NCBI GenBank assembly: GCA_029783825.1
Contig: JAREIK010000500.1
Span: 62,001-126,000, forward strand
Direction of reading: 5' to 3'
Length of the DNA stretch: 64,000 nucleotides
Source: Sapria himalayana
Lineage: Eukaryota > Streptophyta > Magnoliopsida > Malpighiales > Rafflesiaceae
This document shows positions 14,301 to 25,029 of the stretch, in pieces (position 1 is the first letter of the stretch; each line of letters begins with the position of its first letter). Below the pieces are notes generated by a model. It was not told the DNA's origin. It made no database searches and was given only the letters and a program-made list of their open reading frames with translations. The position numbers were made by a program, and so were the translations under genes.

Positions 14301-16297
14301 AGCTATCATCTAGCCAGGGCTTGAGCTATCGACTATCAAAAGCTCAAGTTATCAACTATCCAAGGCTCGAGCTATTACCTAGCAAAGGCTCAAGCTATTA
14401 CCTAACAAAGGCTCGAGCTATCAACTAGCAAAAACTCATTCTATCGACTAGCAAAGGCTCAAGCTATCAACTAAAAAATGCCTGAACTATTGACTAGCAA
14501 AAGCTTGAGCTATTGTCTAGCAAAAGCTTGAGCTATTGACTAGCAAAGGTCTGAACTATTGGCTAGCAAAGATCTGAGCTATTGACTAGCAAATGTCTGA
14601 GATATTAACTAGCAAAAGGTCTGAGCTATTGACTAGCAAAAGGTCTGAGCTATTGACTAGCAAAAGCTTGAGATATTGACTAGCAAAGGCTTAAACTATC
14701 AGCTATCAAAGACTTGAGCTACTGAATAACAAAGGTTCAAGCTACTAGCTAGCCAAGACTCAAGCTACTAACTGATCTTTTTGAAGAGATCATGATCAAG
14801 ATGGATTGGAGACTCAGCTTTTTAAAATTGGTGCAAGAATCTCATGCATTGTACTTAGATTCAAATTCATGCCATCTCAAGGCACGATTTCAGCACAATC
14901 CATTTGTTAGGAATACTTAATCAATTTGAACTCAAGCAGTTTCACATTTAGTGATACAATGCCACCTCCAGCAACATGCATGCCAACTTCCACTCAAGGC
15001 AAAATTTACACCTTTGAGCTATGCCACCCCACATAATTTCCTAAGCTAGCTTTGGCTGGGATATGCCAGGCCATGGTGTCAGTCTTTTCCAGGCAAGGCC
15101 TTGCAGCGTGGACAAACTTGAAGGCAGATTGTGTTGAACCAGAACAATCCAATCGACACCTAGACATGGAACTGCCAGCAAAAGTTTGATGCCGTGGATG
15201 AGTAACATATTGCTTACATATTGATGCCTATCTTATCTTATAGTTGTCCATGGTACTCTGCACACGTTCATGACATTTCCAATATGCAACACACAGTGAT
15301 TCCTATCCTATGTTACAATTTTCATTTAGAAGTCAATTCACTTGTATGTTGTTATTGAAAAGGTAAAGTTATTTTTTCTTTGAATCACTGATATTTATTG
15401 TGAAGTACTGATTATCAATGACCAACCTGTTTTCATAAAATGTAGGTTATTTTTTCTTTCAATAACACAAATAAATAATTACATTGTTCTTTGAAGTACA
15501 GAAAATTGCGATCAAAGTCATTCCAACCTGGGGAATTGCACATGGCGTTCAACCCTACCACAATATAGTTGACAACTTTTTGGCCACGGGAATTGTTTCA
15601 CCCTTCCGGATGGCTCAGAGCCAAATAGAAACATTGCACACCGCAATTGAAATACAAAAAATCACTAAATTATAATTCACTAGATGGACAGAGACACATC
15701 AAGATGCACCAAGGACACAATAAAACCCTGATATTTGTTCCTAGGTCAATACATTATAATCCTCATATAAATAAAAACCCAGCTGCCAATTCCACCAACT
15801 CTAGTGCCTAATGCAATAATGCTAGCATTTACGCATTTGAACTCACTTTCCATCGAAAACAAGAGATGTGATAAAAACAGCGCGTATGTGCTCTGCCAAT
15901 TAAGGCATCCTTTCCAGACATTTCCAAAAGACATAGCCCCAAATGAACTAGGAACTCCAGTAGCTTCCATTCAAGAAGTGCCACAGTATTTTAACACTGA
16001 ATAATAGTCACCTAAGCTTTCGCAATGCTTCACAGATCTCAAGTGAAACATCACGGACACGCAGTAAGTGCATGGTTTAGAGTACCATTTATGAAAAAGA
16101 AAATCATAGATTACCTTGGGAGCGACTGTGGTCGATGCTTTGACGGCCAGGCCTTTAAATACGACGGGAGAGTAGCTAACTACCCTTTGAGTTCCAAAGC
16201 GTGCATCAATGACGTTCGAATAGCCCGAACGGTTGAAAATAGCAACTCTGCTTGGTGAAATCAAAACTGACGATGCGGTAAGCTGAGGTGTCGCCAT
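8324..16297 (-). CDS. CPN20: 20 kDa chaperonin, chloroplastic (CPN20/CPN21), five exons
   Basis: This is a plastid GroES-like co-chaperonin that caps Cpn60 during folding of stromal proteins. The CDS joins five minus-strand exons: 16297-16115, 9168-8989, 8911-8756, 8657-8580 and 8497-8324 (stop TAG). All junctions are GT-AG and phase 0, giving 256 residues with no stop or frameshift; about 253 is usual for the family. Residues 1 to about 55 are Ser/Thr/Arg-rich with few acids, as in a transit peptide. Two cpn10 domains follow in tandem, about residues 60-155 ([11 protein letters not shown]; mobile loop [16 protein letters not shown]) and 158-256 ([11 protein letters not shown]; loop [29 protein letters not shown]). 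The double domain is specific to the plastid form. The start is the ATG directly before the transit peptide. Intron 1 is 6,946 bp. The gene looks functional. Confidence 0.95.
9760..10620 (+). pseudogene. hAT transposase fragment inside CPN20 intron 1
   Basis: This stretch matches, in order, the central and later parts of the hAT relic at 22.1-24.1 kb. Shared blocks are the GACAAYARAARTTTGRTAGTC segment, the ATTATCTGCATGGTTCCTAAG segment (equivalent of CMDPRVK) near 10,340, and the GGAACTCTAACC/AATTCATAA block near 10,420. A later block near 10,590 (GATCTATCAAATAAGAACTAGTT) matches too. No open frame is left. Within it, 9,895-10,140 has an expanded short repeat (listed separately). It lies antisense to CPN20. 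Confidence 0.55.
9895..10140 (+). repeat. imperfect tandem repeat of a TTTGATAGTCTGATA-type unit
   Basis: Variants of TTTGATAGTCTGATA recur about eight times, interspersed with ATTACAAAAAATATAAAATATCATT-like blocks. The seed word occurs once in the homologous hAT relic near 23,070, so the array appears to be a local expansion inside a dead transposon. Confidence 0.6.
13713..13872 (+). repeat. 21-bp minisatellite, about 7.5 copies
   Basis: The 21-bp unit AACCTGGGTTCAAGACATACC is repeated with few changes. Because 21 is a multiple of three, frames stay open on both strands (for example LGSRHTN repeats), but there is no other sign of coding. It lies in CPN20 intron 1, just before the 23-bp array. 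Confidence 0.9.
13962..14790 (+). repeat. 23-bp minisatellite, about 35 copies with a homogeneous core
   Basis: The unit GAGCTATCATCTAGCCAGTGCAT (given as GAGCTATCATCT plus AGCCAGTGCAT) is nearly perfect from about 13,975 to 14,255. It then degenerates rightwards into GAGCTATTGACTAGCAAAGGCT-like variants up to about 14,790. The gradient from homogeneous to degenerate copies suggests recent expansion at one end. No spacers are present, so it is not a CRISPR-like array. Confidence 0.9.
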
Positions 16298-16428
16298 TTA
16301 TGAACAAAATCGTCGGCTCGAGAGTGCGAAGGTACGAAGCTTAGAAAGGGTACAGAAAAACTTTGGTAGCGCAAGGTGCGGGATCACTATCACACCCAAA
16401 GAAAGCTCTTGCTAGCCCAAAAATGCGA

Positions 16429-16437
16429 CTATTTAAA
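16429..16437 (-). promoter_or_regulatory. candidate TATA box of CPN20
   Basis: On the minus strand this reads TTTAAATAG, about 135 bp upstream of the CPN20 start codon, in a locally GC-richer stretch. Spacing and composition fit a plant core promoter with a 5' leader of about 100 nt. It is inferred from sequence only. Confidence 0.4.
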
Positions 16438-16497
16438 CGGAACCCTAGCTGGACAGATATACTGTATCAATGATGCCGACGCGAGACTAGGATTTTA

Positions 16498-17880
16498 CAA
16501 GAACTAATTTTTTGGAGAAATTTCTAGAACAAGCCAGAGCTTCAGATCACAGTGATTAATAATTACGCAATTTCCGAAAGTTTTCATTTTTGAATTTTTT
16601 ATGCCAGATGCTGTAAATAAAATTATTTAGTATTTGTATTCCCAAAATACAAATTATTTAAAAAAAAATTATTTTTTCAAAGTTAAAAAAATTTTCACAT
16701 TTGCAGACCATTATTTCAAATTCAAAAATCATATTTCCTCCAAAAGTAATTTTAAAACTTAACAAATAATCTATCAACATGAAAAAATAGAGATTCAAAC
16801 GCATAATCTTTAGGAAGAACAAAAAACACACTATTACTCCATCATAAGCATCAAATCAAAACTTTAGCAAAATTATATATAAACATTTATAGATTTACAT
16901 ATAATGTGTACAAGTATAGATATTTTTATTTATAAATGTTTATATATAATCACACACACACACATGTGTGTGTGTGTGTTAATGTATATATATATATTTA
17001 TTTATTTATATTTATTGATTTAAATATATGTTTATTGATTTATATATACGTTTCTATTACTATGTATATATATGTATACATATATTTTAGCTTAATTTCG
17101 GATTTGATGCTTTTATTGAGATGGTAGCAAATATATTGTTTTTCTTAGAGGTCATGGGTTCGAATTCTCGTTTATCCAAGATGAATGATTATTTGTTAAG
17201 TTTTAAAATTGGTTTTCTTTGAAAAATAGTTTCAGAATTTGAAATAGTAGTTTGCAAATTTCAAAACTTTGATTTTATTTTATTTTTTAATTTTGAGGAG
17301 GCAAAATAAAAGTTGATTAATTTCAATGTATTAAAACTTAATAATTTTTAAGCTTGGTCCACTTTTTAAAAATTTTTGAAATATAAAGTTCATTTTTTTA
17401 TAAAGCTTTATGTTTGTTACACCAAAATATAAATCTTCCTATTTCTTAACTAATTCAAACATTCAATATTTATTATCTACTAAAAGCCTAGAACATGCAA
17501 AAAAAAAAAAAATACACGCTATCATATTTTTACATAAAAATGTATTATCATCAATGTGACATAGCTGAAAACAAGATAGAAAATTACATATGTTTTCATT
17601 ATAAGAAATGAAATACAAAAACTACATAATATATAAAATGATATTCATCAATGAAATGATCATTGTCTCATAAAAACATAAAAATTTTCATGAAATGGTA
17701 TTATCAAATATCAATCACAATCAAGTTCAAATCATCAGAGAAATAATAGAACCAAGTTTAAATTAAATAATGCTAACAAATATGTTAAAATTCAAAGTAT
17801 CAAAGTAATAAAGTAATAACTAAATAATGTATTTATAATTAGAAATCTAAAGTTTCAAATTATATTCTATACTCATTTAT
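16498..17880. other. AT-rich sequence upstream of CPN20, no gene seen
   Basis: Apart from an AC/TG microsatellite and AT-rich runs, nothing is recognisable. The short open frame at 16,936-17,127 is the microsatellite read as protein. Confidence 0.5.
16951..16979. repeat. palindromic (CA)n(TG)n microsatellite
   Basis: An alternating CA tract of 14 bp passes directly into an alternating TG tract of similar length. This makes a near-perfect inverted repeat about 0.65 kb upstream of the CPN20 start codon. It is followed by TA-rich repeats. Confidence 0.9.
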
Positions 17881-19893
17881 TCTATAAATGATGTTGGTTG
17901 AGTCATCATCATCATCAATATTATCTATAAAAAAATATGCATAAGTTAATAAGTAAATATATAAATGAAATATTTATTATAATCCTCAATAATAAATTAA
18001 ATTTATCAACAAAACTAAGTAACTAATTACATGTACATATAAGAGTTTGGATTGTTTCATCAAGTATTTTACTTACATACTTGTTCAAAGCATGAGAGTC
18101 AATACTAAAAGTAGATTCAGATGTCATGGCACCTATTGGAATGCTCAATATATCATGAGTCTATTACATCTATCTTTCCAACAACATTGTTAGGTCGTTG
18201 GCACATATTAGAAGAAAAAAAAGCCAATTTAGTTGATGTCCATTTGTTCCTATATTTTTCAAAAAGTGCATACATTTTCTTTACCCTCTCTATTTTTTCT
18301 TTGCAGTCACATGGGTCAAGTCTTGAATCTGTATACCTCATGAAATTTAAGTTTCTCAATTGGATCAAGCATAGCTCTATATGCAAGCATCACATTATAT
18401 TCACTCGAATGAATATCATAATTTTCTTTCATTATATAACATGTACTTTGGATGTCAAGAGAAGCTATATCATCTAAATCTCTCCAAAATATATAAATTA
18501 GAAGTTGGATAAAATGACTCAGAAATCAAATTGATCATTATATAAAATGGCTTCAAGAATTGACACATTGAAATTGCTCTAAACCATTCATCATTAGATG
18601 GATACCACCTATAATTTTTATCAATCAAACTCAAAGTATGAAAAGTTTGATGATAATTGATTGCACTCTCAAGCATTGCATAAGTAACGTTCCACCCAAT
18701 AACACGTTAGATCTGAAGCTAATCGATGTTTCAAGCCCACCAACTTGTTCACCATGTTGAAACTTTTTTCTTCTTCCTACTCTATGATGCCTTACATAAA
18801 CCACACTTTACCTACTTTTATACAATAGATCACTTGCAACATTCAAATCACCTTGAACAACAAAGTTCAAGATACGTGCATAATATCTAATATGAAAGAA
18901 CACTCTATTAAGCAACAAACTATTTGATAAGCACGTATAGATGTTCTTTCAAAATGTTATGTATGTTATCATTTGAAGATGTATTATCTAGAGTAATGGA
19001 AAATATTTTTCTCTCTATTCCCTATTATTGTAAAAATTCAAGCACCATCAATGCCGAATCATGTCTAATGTATGGAGGTTGCATGTGAGCATATGATAAA
19101 TTATTTTATAGCTTCCAATCCTTATCATCATAATGTGTAATCAATGATTAATAATGATACTATGGGCCAATAATCAAATGTAAAACATACTCTACCCAAA
19201 AATTGACATAGTTATTTCTTCACATTTTTTCCAATCCTTATCAGCATAATGTGTAATCAATGATTAATAATGATACTATGGGCCAATAATCAAATGTCAA
19301 ACATACTCTACCCAAAAATTGACATAGTTATTTCTTCACATTTTTTCCAATCTAATATTTCTTAATCACATCACTTTTAATTGTTCTTATGGAAATACTA
19401 TTATAATCTTCATTTAAAAAGTTTTGGTACTTCCTAAATATCCATCATTCAACAATGTTAAAGGTAGATCACATGCAATAATTAATTTAGATAATAAATT
19501 TGATTCATTAGAGTAAAATTATCTCCTCCTCAACTTTCCTCTATAATCAATTAATATCTTTTCTACATAATGAAATTGAGGTACCATGTGACATCTAGGA
19601 ATGTGTTGTGCTAAAAGTTCACGATTTACTTGCACAACTATATCCTTTCCCACAAGCCTTGGATTTGCATTTTTCTTTGCTATCATTACTGTTACCCATC
19701 CGAATTTTTACAAATAAAACCATGCATTAGAGGTCAAAGCATTGGCCTTTTTGGTTTGTAGTTTAATAGCATCATGAGTCTCATCAACATTATTGTTACT
19801 CTTAAAGCTAGGATTTTTTGGTATTTGATGATTTGTATCATCAAAACCAATGCTAGGTGCATTTGGTTCCTTTCCAATACTAGGTGAAGTCAT
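17880..19893 (-). pseudogene. hAT transposase relic of a second lineage (BED-zinc-finger type)
   Basis: Reading the minus strand from 19,893 down, a BED-like finger lies near 19,680-19,600, with KC-x4-CGKGYSC spacing and a degraded distal His/Cys half. The nuclease-core segment FSITLDNTSSND lies near 19,005, MLESAINYHQTF...EWFRAISMCQFLKPFY at about 18,676-18,530, and YPTSNLYILE just after. KIERVKKMYALFEKYRNKW lies within 18,386-18,153. The C-terminal dimerisation block, SESTFSIDSHALNKY then ILDETIQTLICT, spans about 18,125-18,030. An acidic tail after a probable small intron ends near 17,885. Stops and frameshifts between the blocks make it dead. Its sequence differs from the hAT family at 3.5-7.2 and 22-24 kb. 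Confidence 0.75.
19114..19345. repeat. 116-bp direct tandem duplication
   Basis: Two adjacent copies (19,114-19,229 and 19,230-19,345) begin at TCCAATCCTTATCA and differ at about two positions (CATCAT/CAGCAT; GTAAAAC/GTCAAAC). They lie inside the second-lineage hAT relic. Confidence 0.9.
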
Positions 19894-20564
19894 AATGTAA
19901 ATTTGTTATTCATTTCAAAAAAAAAAAAAACTTGTTAAGAAAATTATAAGAAAAACTCAACTAGAGCAAAATTATACATAAGTTCATTGAGTTACATTTC
20001 AATCAACTAAAAGAATAATTGCATTAAAATTTATATCAGATATTCACAATAAATGACCAATAGTATTATACTACAAATTAAATAATTAGTCAAATTGTAA
20101 GATAATTAGTTGAACAATTACATACTATTAGATTAGTAGTTAATTATTCTTGTTTGGATAATAATAATTGTTATAAACATGTATTCTGGGTGACGTAGAT
20201 ATTGACTATGGGCCTATAGCATGGTATGACATTATCAAAAGATGGTAGTGTTGTAGATTAGAAGACCTATAGTTGGTAGTGTCAACATTGGGTGGTAAAA
20301 ACTTGAAAATTAAAATGAAAAAAAATCACAAATTAAGGGAGGGGTTTCAGAAATGTGATTATGGCTCTTTTTTTTCTTCAAAGGCCAAAATTTTAGAATT
20401 TACGAATTTAATTTTTACTATTTCGGTATAATTTAAAGAATGAATAAAATGGGTCACATGGGCTGGCTCGACCCAAACTAAATTGGCCTATGTGTCTATT
20501 CGAGTGAGACCAAACATCTCATATAGTACAATTTTATTATACTGCTCAATTTTATTAATTAGAC

Positions 20565-21145
20565 AGTATCCTAAAAACTCATTGTTGAGAGTATATTCTC
20601 AAATAAAATTAATAAGTATATGGGTCCTACAATTAATAAAAATGAATTTCCAATAAATATTGATCATACAAAGATTGTATTTGTAGTTTGGTCAACAAAT
20701 AATAAGGCAATACAAATCTAAAAGGAGAGATACTTATGAATATAGGTATGACTCTTAGATCCTAAAAGTTTTTCACTTAATTTGTATGATGCATGTTTAA
20801 ATATTTTAATTTATATTGAGTGATGATATATAATAAAGAATAGATTGTTGCGGAATAACCCATTGTCCTAATGACATATAAAGTAGTTAACATCATTGAG
20901 TCTATCCCAATGATGGTCACCTCATAGTTATCTCCTTGATATTTTATTATCATGATAATAAATCATCTTTGCACAAGGTTCATTCACAAGTCTATACTTT
21001 TTTGGTAACTCGTCAACATTTTTTAACACTTGCTTTGTATGCTCATTCTTATTTTTTAGTCTTATGTGACATAACGGCTAAGAACAAAAATGAGAGAAAG
21101 TAATTAACATATACCATACTTACACAATTAACATATACTTTTCTA
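20565..21145 (-). repeat. Athila-like LTR fragment (3' end portion)
   Basis: Matches the leftmost part of the minus-oriented LTR-like blocks starting at 26.92, 32.70, 58.95 and 62.55 kb. Shared blocks are the CCTAAAAACTCATT/CCCAAAAC segment, the AAGTATATGGGTC segment, GGTCAACAAATAATAA, and the TCACCTCATAGTTATCTCC segment. It stops at about 21,145, where a hAT element begins, and seems to resume at 24,780. Confidence 0.6.
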
Positions 21146-21429
21146 AAATCTCACTACTAGAACTTGAGCTGGGTTTCGGGTGTGATCCAATTAGATCGAG
21201 CTCGAGCTCTCACCTCCCATGAGTGACTTGTCGGGCCTTGTCTAGTCACAAGCTCCCGACCCTAACCCCAAAGTTAGATTTTGAATTTTCGAACCATTTG
21301 GAATTGTCAAGGTCGAATCAATACCGACCTAACAATCAAAAAAATTAAATTGAGATGCATCTAGCCATTGGATGCATCCCCAATGGCTAGGGCAGAAAAT
21401 AGACATTTGTCGAGTTTCAGCCCTAAAAA

Positions 21430-21625
21430 ATTATTTTAAAATTCAAAAAAATTCAAAAAAATTCAAAACAAATTTTAAAAAATCAATAAAAAATTCAAAA
21501 TAAAATTTAAAAAAAATCAAAAAAATCGAAAAATTCAAAGAAATTCAAAAAATTCAAAGAAATTCAAAAAAAATCAAAAAAATCAAAAAAATCAAAAAAA
21601 TCAAAAAAATTTAAAAAACATTATT
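21430..21625. repeat. A-rich low-complexity (AATTCAAAAA)-type repeat
   Basis: Runs of AATTCAAAAA and ATCAAAAAA variants over about 195 bp, in the left part of the hAT element. Confidence 0.8.
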
Positions 21626-21725
21626 TTTAAATTCATTTTAATATCTATATATTTTCTCCTATTACCTCTTAAGCTCACTTCTCACCTCACTCTCATCTCT
21701 TTCTCTATTCTATCTTATCCTTATT

Positions 21726-21749
21726 TTCTCTCTCTCTCTCTCTCTCTCA
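21726..21749. repeat. (CT)n microsatellite
   Basis: About eleven CT dinucleotides in a pyrimidine-rich tract upstream of the hAT transposase relic. In this position it could be part of the transposon's old leader. Confidence 0.8.
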
Positions 21750-22079
21750 TCTTGACTCTCATCTCTTTTTCCTCTTAGAGTTCGATTTGGATGTTTGGCT
21801 TTTGACTTTCCTAAGTCCTATTGCCTCTTAGTCTTGGGACTTGGGTGTGGACTACAAACATCAGATATTAGTCATCGGTAATTGAAATTCCATAAAAGGC
21901 TAAACGAGTATTATTTTTAAAATTTTATTTAGTTGTTTTATTTTTATTTTTATTAACAATTTAATATAAAATAATATTTAATTTTAAAAATAGAATTTAG
22001 AATATAATTAATAAACTAAAAAATCTAAAATGATAAATAATAAATTTAATGATAATGAGATTAATATTAAATAAATATA

Positions 22080-24160
22080 GATAATTGTAATATCTATAAC
22101 TTTATGGAAAGGTCTAAGATCATCAAAATCTTATTTTTCTCACATGGTCTCGGACTAAATATCTAAAAAATAAAAAACTAGAAAAATATGATGTTTGGAC
22201 TCACTTTAATATTATACAAAATAAAAATATTAAGAGTGTTGCTGAAGAATCGGTGCAATGCAAGAATTGTAAGAAAATATTAACCTATATAAGTGATTGT
22301 GGGACTGAGCAGCTAAAAAAGAATGCCAAATAATACAGTAAAAAATATAGTGCATTAGATACTAGGCAAACCTAACTGAGCGATGTAGTCTTTGAGGTTA
22401 GATATAGTTTAGATTCTATGTTGACTGCCTTCATATACCATAACGAGTTAGGAAGGAAAGACATGACCAAACTAATCATCACCATGGTAGATCTTTTGAT
22501 TATATTTTTAGAGGATCCAGGGGGGTCAGTATTATACATACGTATTTGCAGCATGCATATCATAGGATTCCTAGGTCAATATCTAGGAATGACATACTAA
22601 AATACTATAAGTTAGAAAAATAAATAATAAGTAATGAATTTAGGAAATTAAGTAGCATGGTATCCATGATGTCCGTTATCTAGACTAGTCATGATGATAC
22701 ATCTTATGGATGTCTCACCGCCCAATATAAAGATTCTAAATGGATACTAAATAAAAAGATATTAGGTTTTTCAAAAATTCTTCATCCTCATGATGACGTG
22801 ACTATATACGAGTGCATGATGAGAATATTTAAAGAATATAATATTCAAAATAAAATATATAGTAACACATTCAATAATGTATCTAATAATGAAATAGTCA
22901 TCAACATATTTTCTGCATTGGAGATGGGCCATTAGAAAAGATTTTTCACATTAGATGCATGTGTCACGTCATTAACCTGATAGTATAAGGAGGGATGAAA
23001 GTCATTTTCCCCACTTTAGAAAAAAATATATACTTCACTAAATTATTTTTAGATGCCTTATAGACAACAGAAGTTTGGTAGTCTCTATTTATATTGGGTC
23101 TAAAGAAGACAAAATTACGAATAGATGTGATATGCTATTGGAATTGCACATACCTTATGTTAGAGTCATGTATTAGATACAAACATATGATATTCAACTA
23201 TATCAATAGTAAGAGTGACAAACATATTATTGATGATACTGATTGGGATACAAGAATTTTATTTATGAAATTCCTAAAGATTTTTTATGAAATGATGAAC
23301 ATGTGTTCATCAATTTATACTCTCCCCACTTGCATTATACCCATGTGTATATGTAACATTACTAGCATATTTAAAAAGTTTAGAGATGACCCAACATATA
23401 GTAACATGACTATTGAGATAGAAACCAAGTACTTAAAATACTTGTCCACTATTCTATCTCTTTATTTTCTTGTTGTCTGCATGGACCCTAGGGTTAAGGT
23501 GGAATGGATAAAAAATATTTTGACATTTGTATTCTCATACATGAACTAGAAATACCAACCCAAATGGTTCATTCATGATAAGTTGACTGAGTTATTTATA
23601 TATTATGACATTAGGTATGGTAGTAGTAGTAGTAGTAGCAGCCATGCTCTGAGTATGGACATGAATACCTTATTTAAAGATGATAACTTCTCCATACAAT
23701 TAGCGAGGAGAAAACAACAAGGTGGAGCATCGAATAGGAGTAAGCTATATCAATACTTAGATTTTGATTACTAGTAAATCCTATCATATAGTGATAATAA
23801 GAATCTTGATATTTTATAATTATGAAAATTATATGAGTCCACATATCCCATGTTGTCTAAGTTGACATACGATTTATTGACTTCTATGGTGTCGAGCATA
23901 GCATCGGAGTCTACTTTTTTTGTTGTAGTAAATATAATTTTGGATAGGAGATCAAGATCACGGCCAGATCTTGTTGAGACACTAGCATGCATTAAGGATT
24001 GGGAAAATTCAATATTGGGCATCCATGATCAAGATCATTCTGGAACACGAGCATAGAAGTTACTAGCAGATGATAATTCATGAGATTTTGAGGAAATTGA
24101 GCCCACTACTAGTAATACCATTAGATACTTATGTAATGATAATTAGTTGCATACTCATAA
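22080..24160 (+). pseudogene. hAT transposase relic, best preserved copy (BED finger and dimerisation domain)
   Basis: Domains run in the usual hAT order. A BED-type finger spans about 22,190-22,335 (DVWTHFNI, then CKNCKKIL, then CGTEQLKKNA). The block FIYHNELGRKDMTKLI is near 22,425-22,470. The core segment runs from 23,094 to 23,549: WNCTYLMLESCIRYKHM, DWDTRILFMKFLKIFYEMMN, then LVVCMDPRVKVEWI. A serine run (YGSSSSSSSH, 23,610-23,645) precedes SIQLARRKQQGGASNRSKLYQYLD. The dimerisation domain lies at 23,850-24,030 (MLSKLTYDLLT, SSIASESTF, LDRRSRSRPDLVETLACIKDWENS), followed by an acidic tail. It has several stops and frameshifts. The family is RICESLEEPER-like (family knowledge). Confidence 0.8.
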
Positions 24161-24308
24161 TGGTTGGCATTGAGATTTGAGATTGATGTAGTTGAGCTTG
24201 CATTATTATTATGACTGAGATTGACGATATTTATTTTATGTTGTTATAATGATTTGTGACTTTGTGTTATTTTTTTTATTTTTGGATTGAATGAAGAATG
24301 AATAATTG

Positions 24309-24782
24309 ATAGAGGTGTCAATTGGGCTAGGCTGGCCCGGTCCGGCATGAGGCACGACATGATTCGGCCGTGCCTAGGCCAGCACAGCATGATTCAGCCG
24401 TGCCTAGGTCGGCATGACATGGAAATTTTTCGTGCCCGTGTCATGCCTGTCCACGGCACCAACCGTGTCGTGATGTGCCAAGGCCAACTAGGCCTCGTGT
24501 CGTGCCGGCCCAGCATGGTATCTCAGCACGAGCCGAGGAACCGCCCTAGCGATAGAAGTTGAGCATGATGGGCAAGGCTCGCCGAGCCCCAATAGTGAAG
24601 AAGAATCATAGTAGGAGGGCGACGGGCCATGTCGAACTGGCCAAAATTGCATCATGTCATAGTCGTGTTGGGAAAGACACACATTTTGTACCATGCCATT
24701 CTAGGCACGGTACGATGGCCCGACTAGGCCATCAAAAATTAGGTCATGCCAGCATGACACAAACCATTTGACACCTATAGTT
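24309..24782. repeat. GC-rich hAT 3' terminal block with inverted ends
   Basis: About 470 bp, much richer in GC than its surroundings, with repeated GGCACGACATG/CGTGCCTAGGCC words. It starts with GAGGTGTCAATTGGGC and ends with CATTTGACACCTAT, which are imperfect inverse complements. It may be the 3' terminus of the hAT element or a small non-autonomous relative inserted there. Confidence 0.6.
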
Positions 24783-25025
24783 TTAGTGTATTAATTATTC
24801 CTATGCATCTTTGTTATAAGGGTTATCACTTCATTCCTACCATATGTGTGATTGAGCCTCATAGTTTATCTATCATCATCCACTATGATAACATGTACAA
24901 ATATACTAATATTTAAATCCCTAATTTTTAGTTATATTAAATTATCATGACTATTAATTTCTATTTCATAATATAAATCAAATACTCATTGATCAAAAAA
25001 TAATATATACAACATAAAAATCATA
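24780..25025 (-). repeat. Athila-like LTR fragment (middle portion)
   Basis: The segment TTCATTCCTACCATATGTGTGATTGAGCC, with its CATCATCCAC follow-up, is shared with 33,630-33,720. It is the apparent continuation of the LTR fragment at 20,565-21,145 after the hAT insertion. Confidence 0.5.
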
Positions 25026-25029
25026 TAAG

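Larger units (their letters stand above)
9169..16114 (-). other. intron 1 of CPN20 (6.9 kb)
   Basis: Bounded by a GT donor just after the codon for residue 61 (16114-16113) and a CAG acceptor before TATACC at 9168. It is far longer than the other introns of this gene (77-98 bp). From low to high coordinate it holds a hAT relic (about 9,760-10,620), 3 kb of very AT-rich sequence with no features (10.6-13.4 kb), and minisatellites (13,713-14,790). A less AT-rich stretch (14.8-16.1 kb) has short open frames but no recognisable protein. Confidence 0.9.
21150..24782 (+). mobile_element. hAT element inserted in an Athila-like LTR
   Basis: It contains the best preserved hAT transposase relic of the window (22,080-24,160), flanked by GC-rich subterminal sequence on the left (21,170-21,420) and right (24,310-24,770). 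The right end CCATTTGACACCTATA is the inverse of GAGGTGTCAATTGGGC at 24,309, so 24,309-24,782 is itself bounded by inverted ends. The LTR-like repeat runs up to about 21,145 and resumes at about 24,780, which supports insertion. The left terminus is weak. Confidence 0.55.

Noticed and set aside
13962..14790. Regular 23-bp repeats that could be mistaken for a CRISPR array
   Set aside because: Units abut with no unique spacers, and the DNA is plant nuclear.
15484..16258. Short open frames (15,484-15,675; 15,746-15,970; 15,804-16,004; 16,025-16,258)
   Set aside because: No recognisable motif. They lie inside CPN20 intron 1 or antisense to exon 1, and are most likely chance frames in a less AT-rich part.
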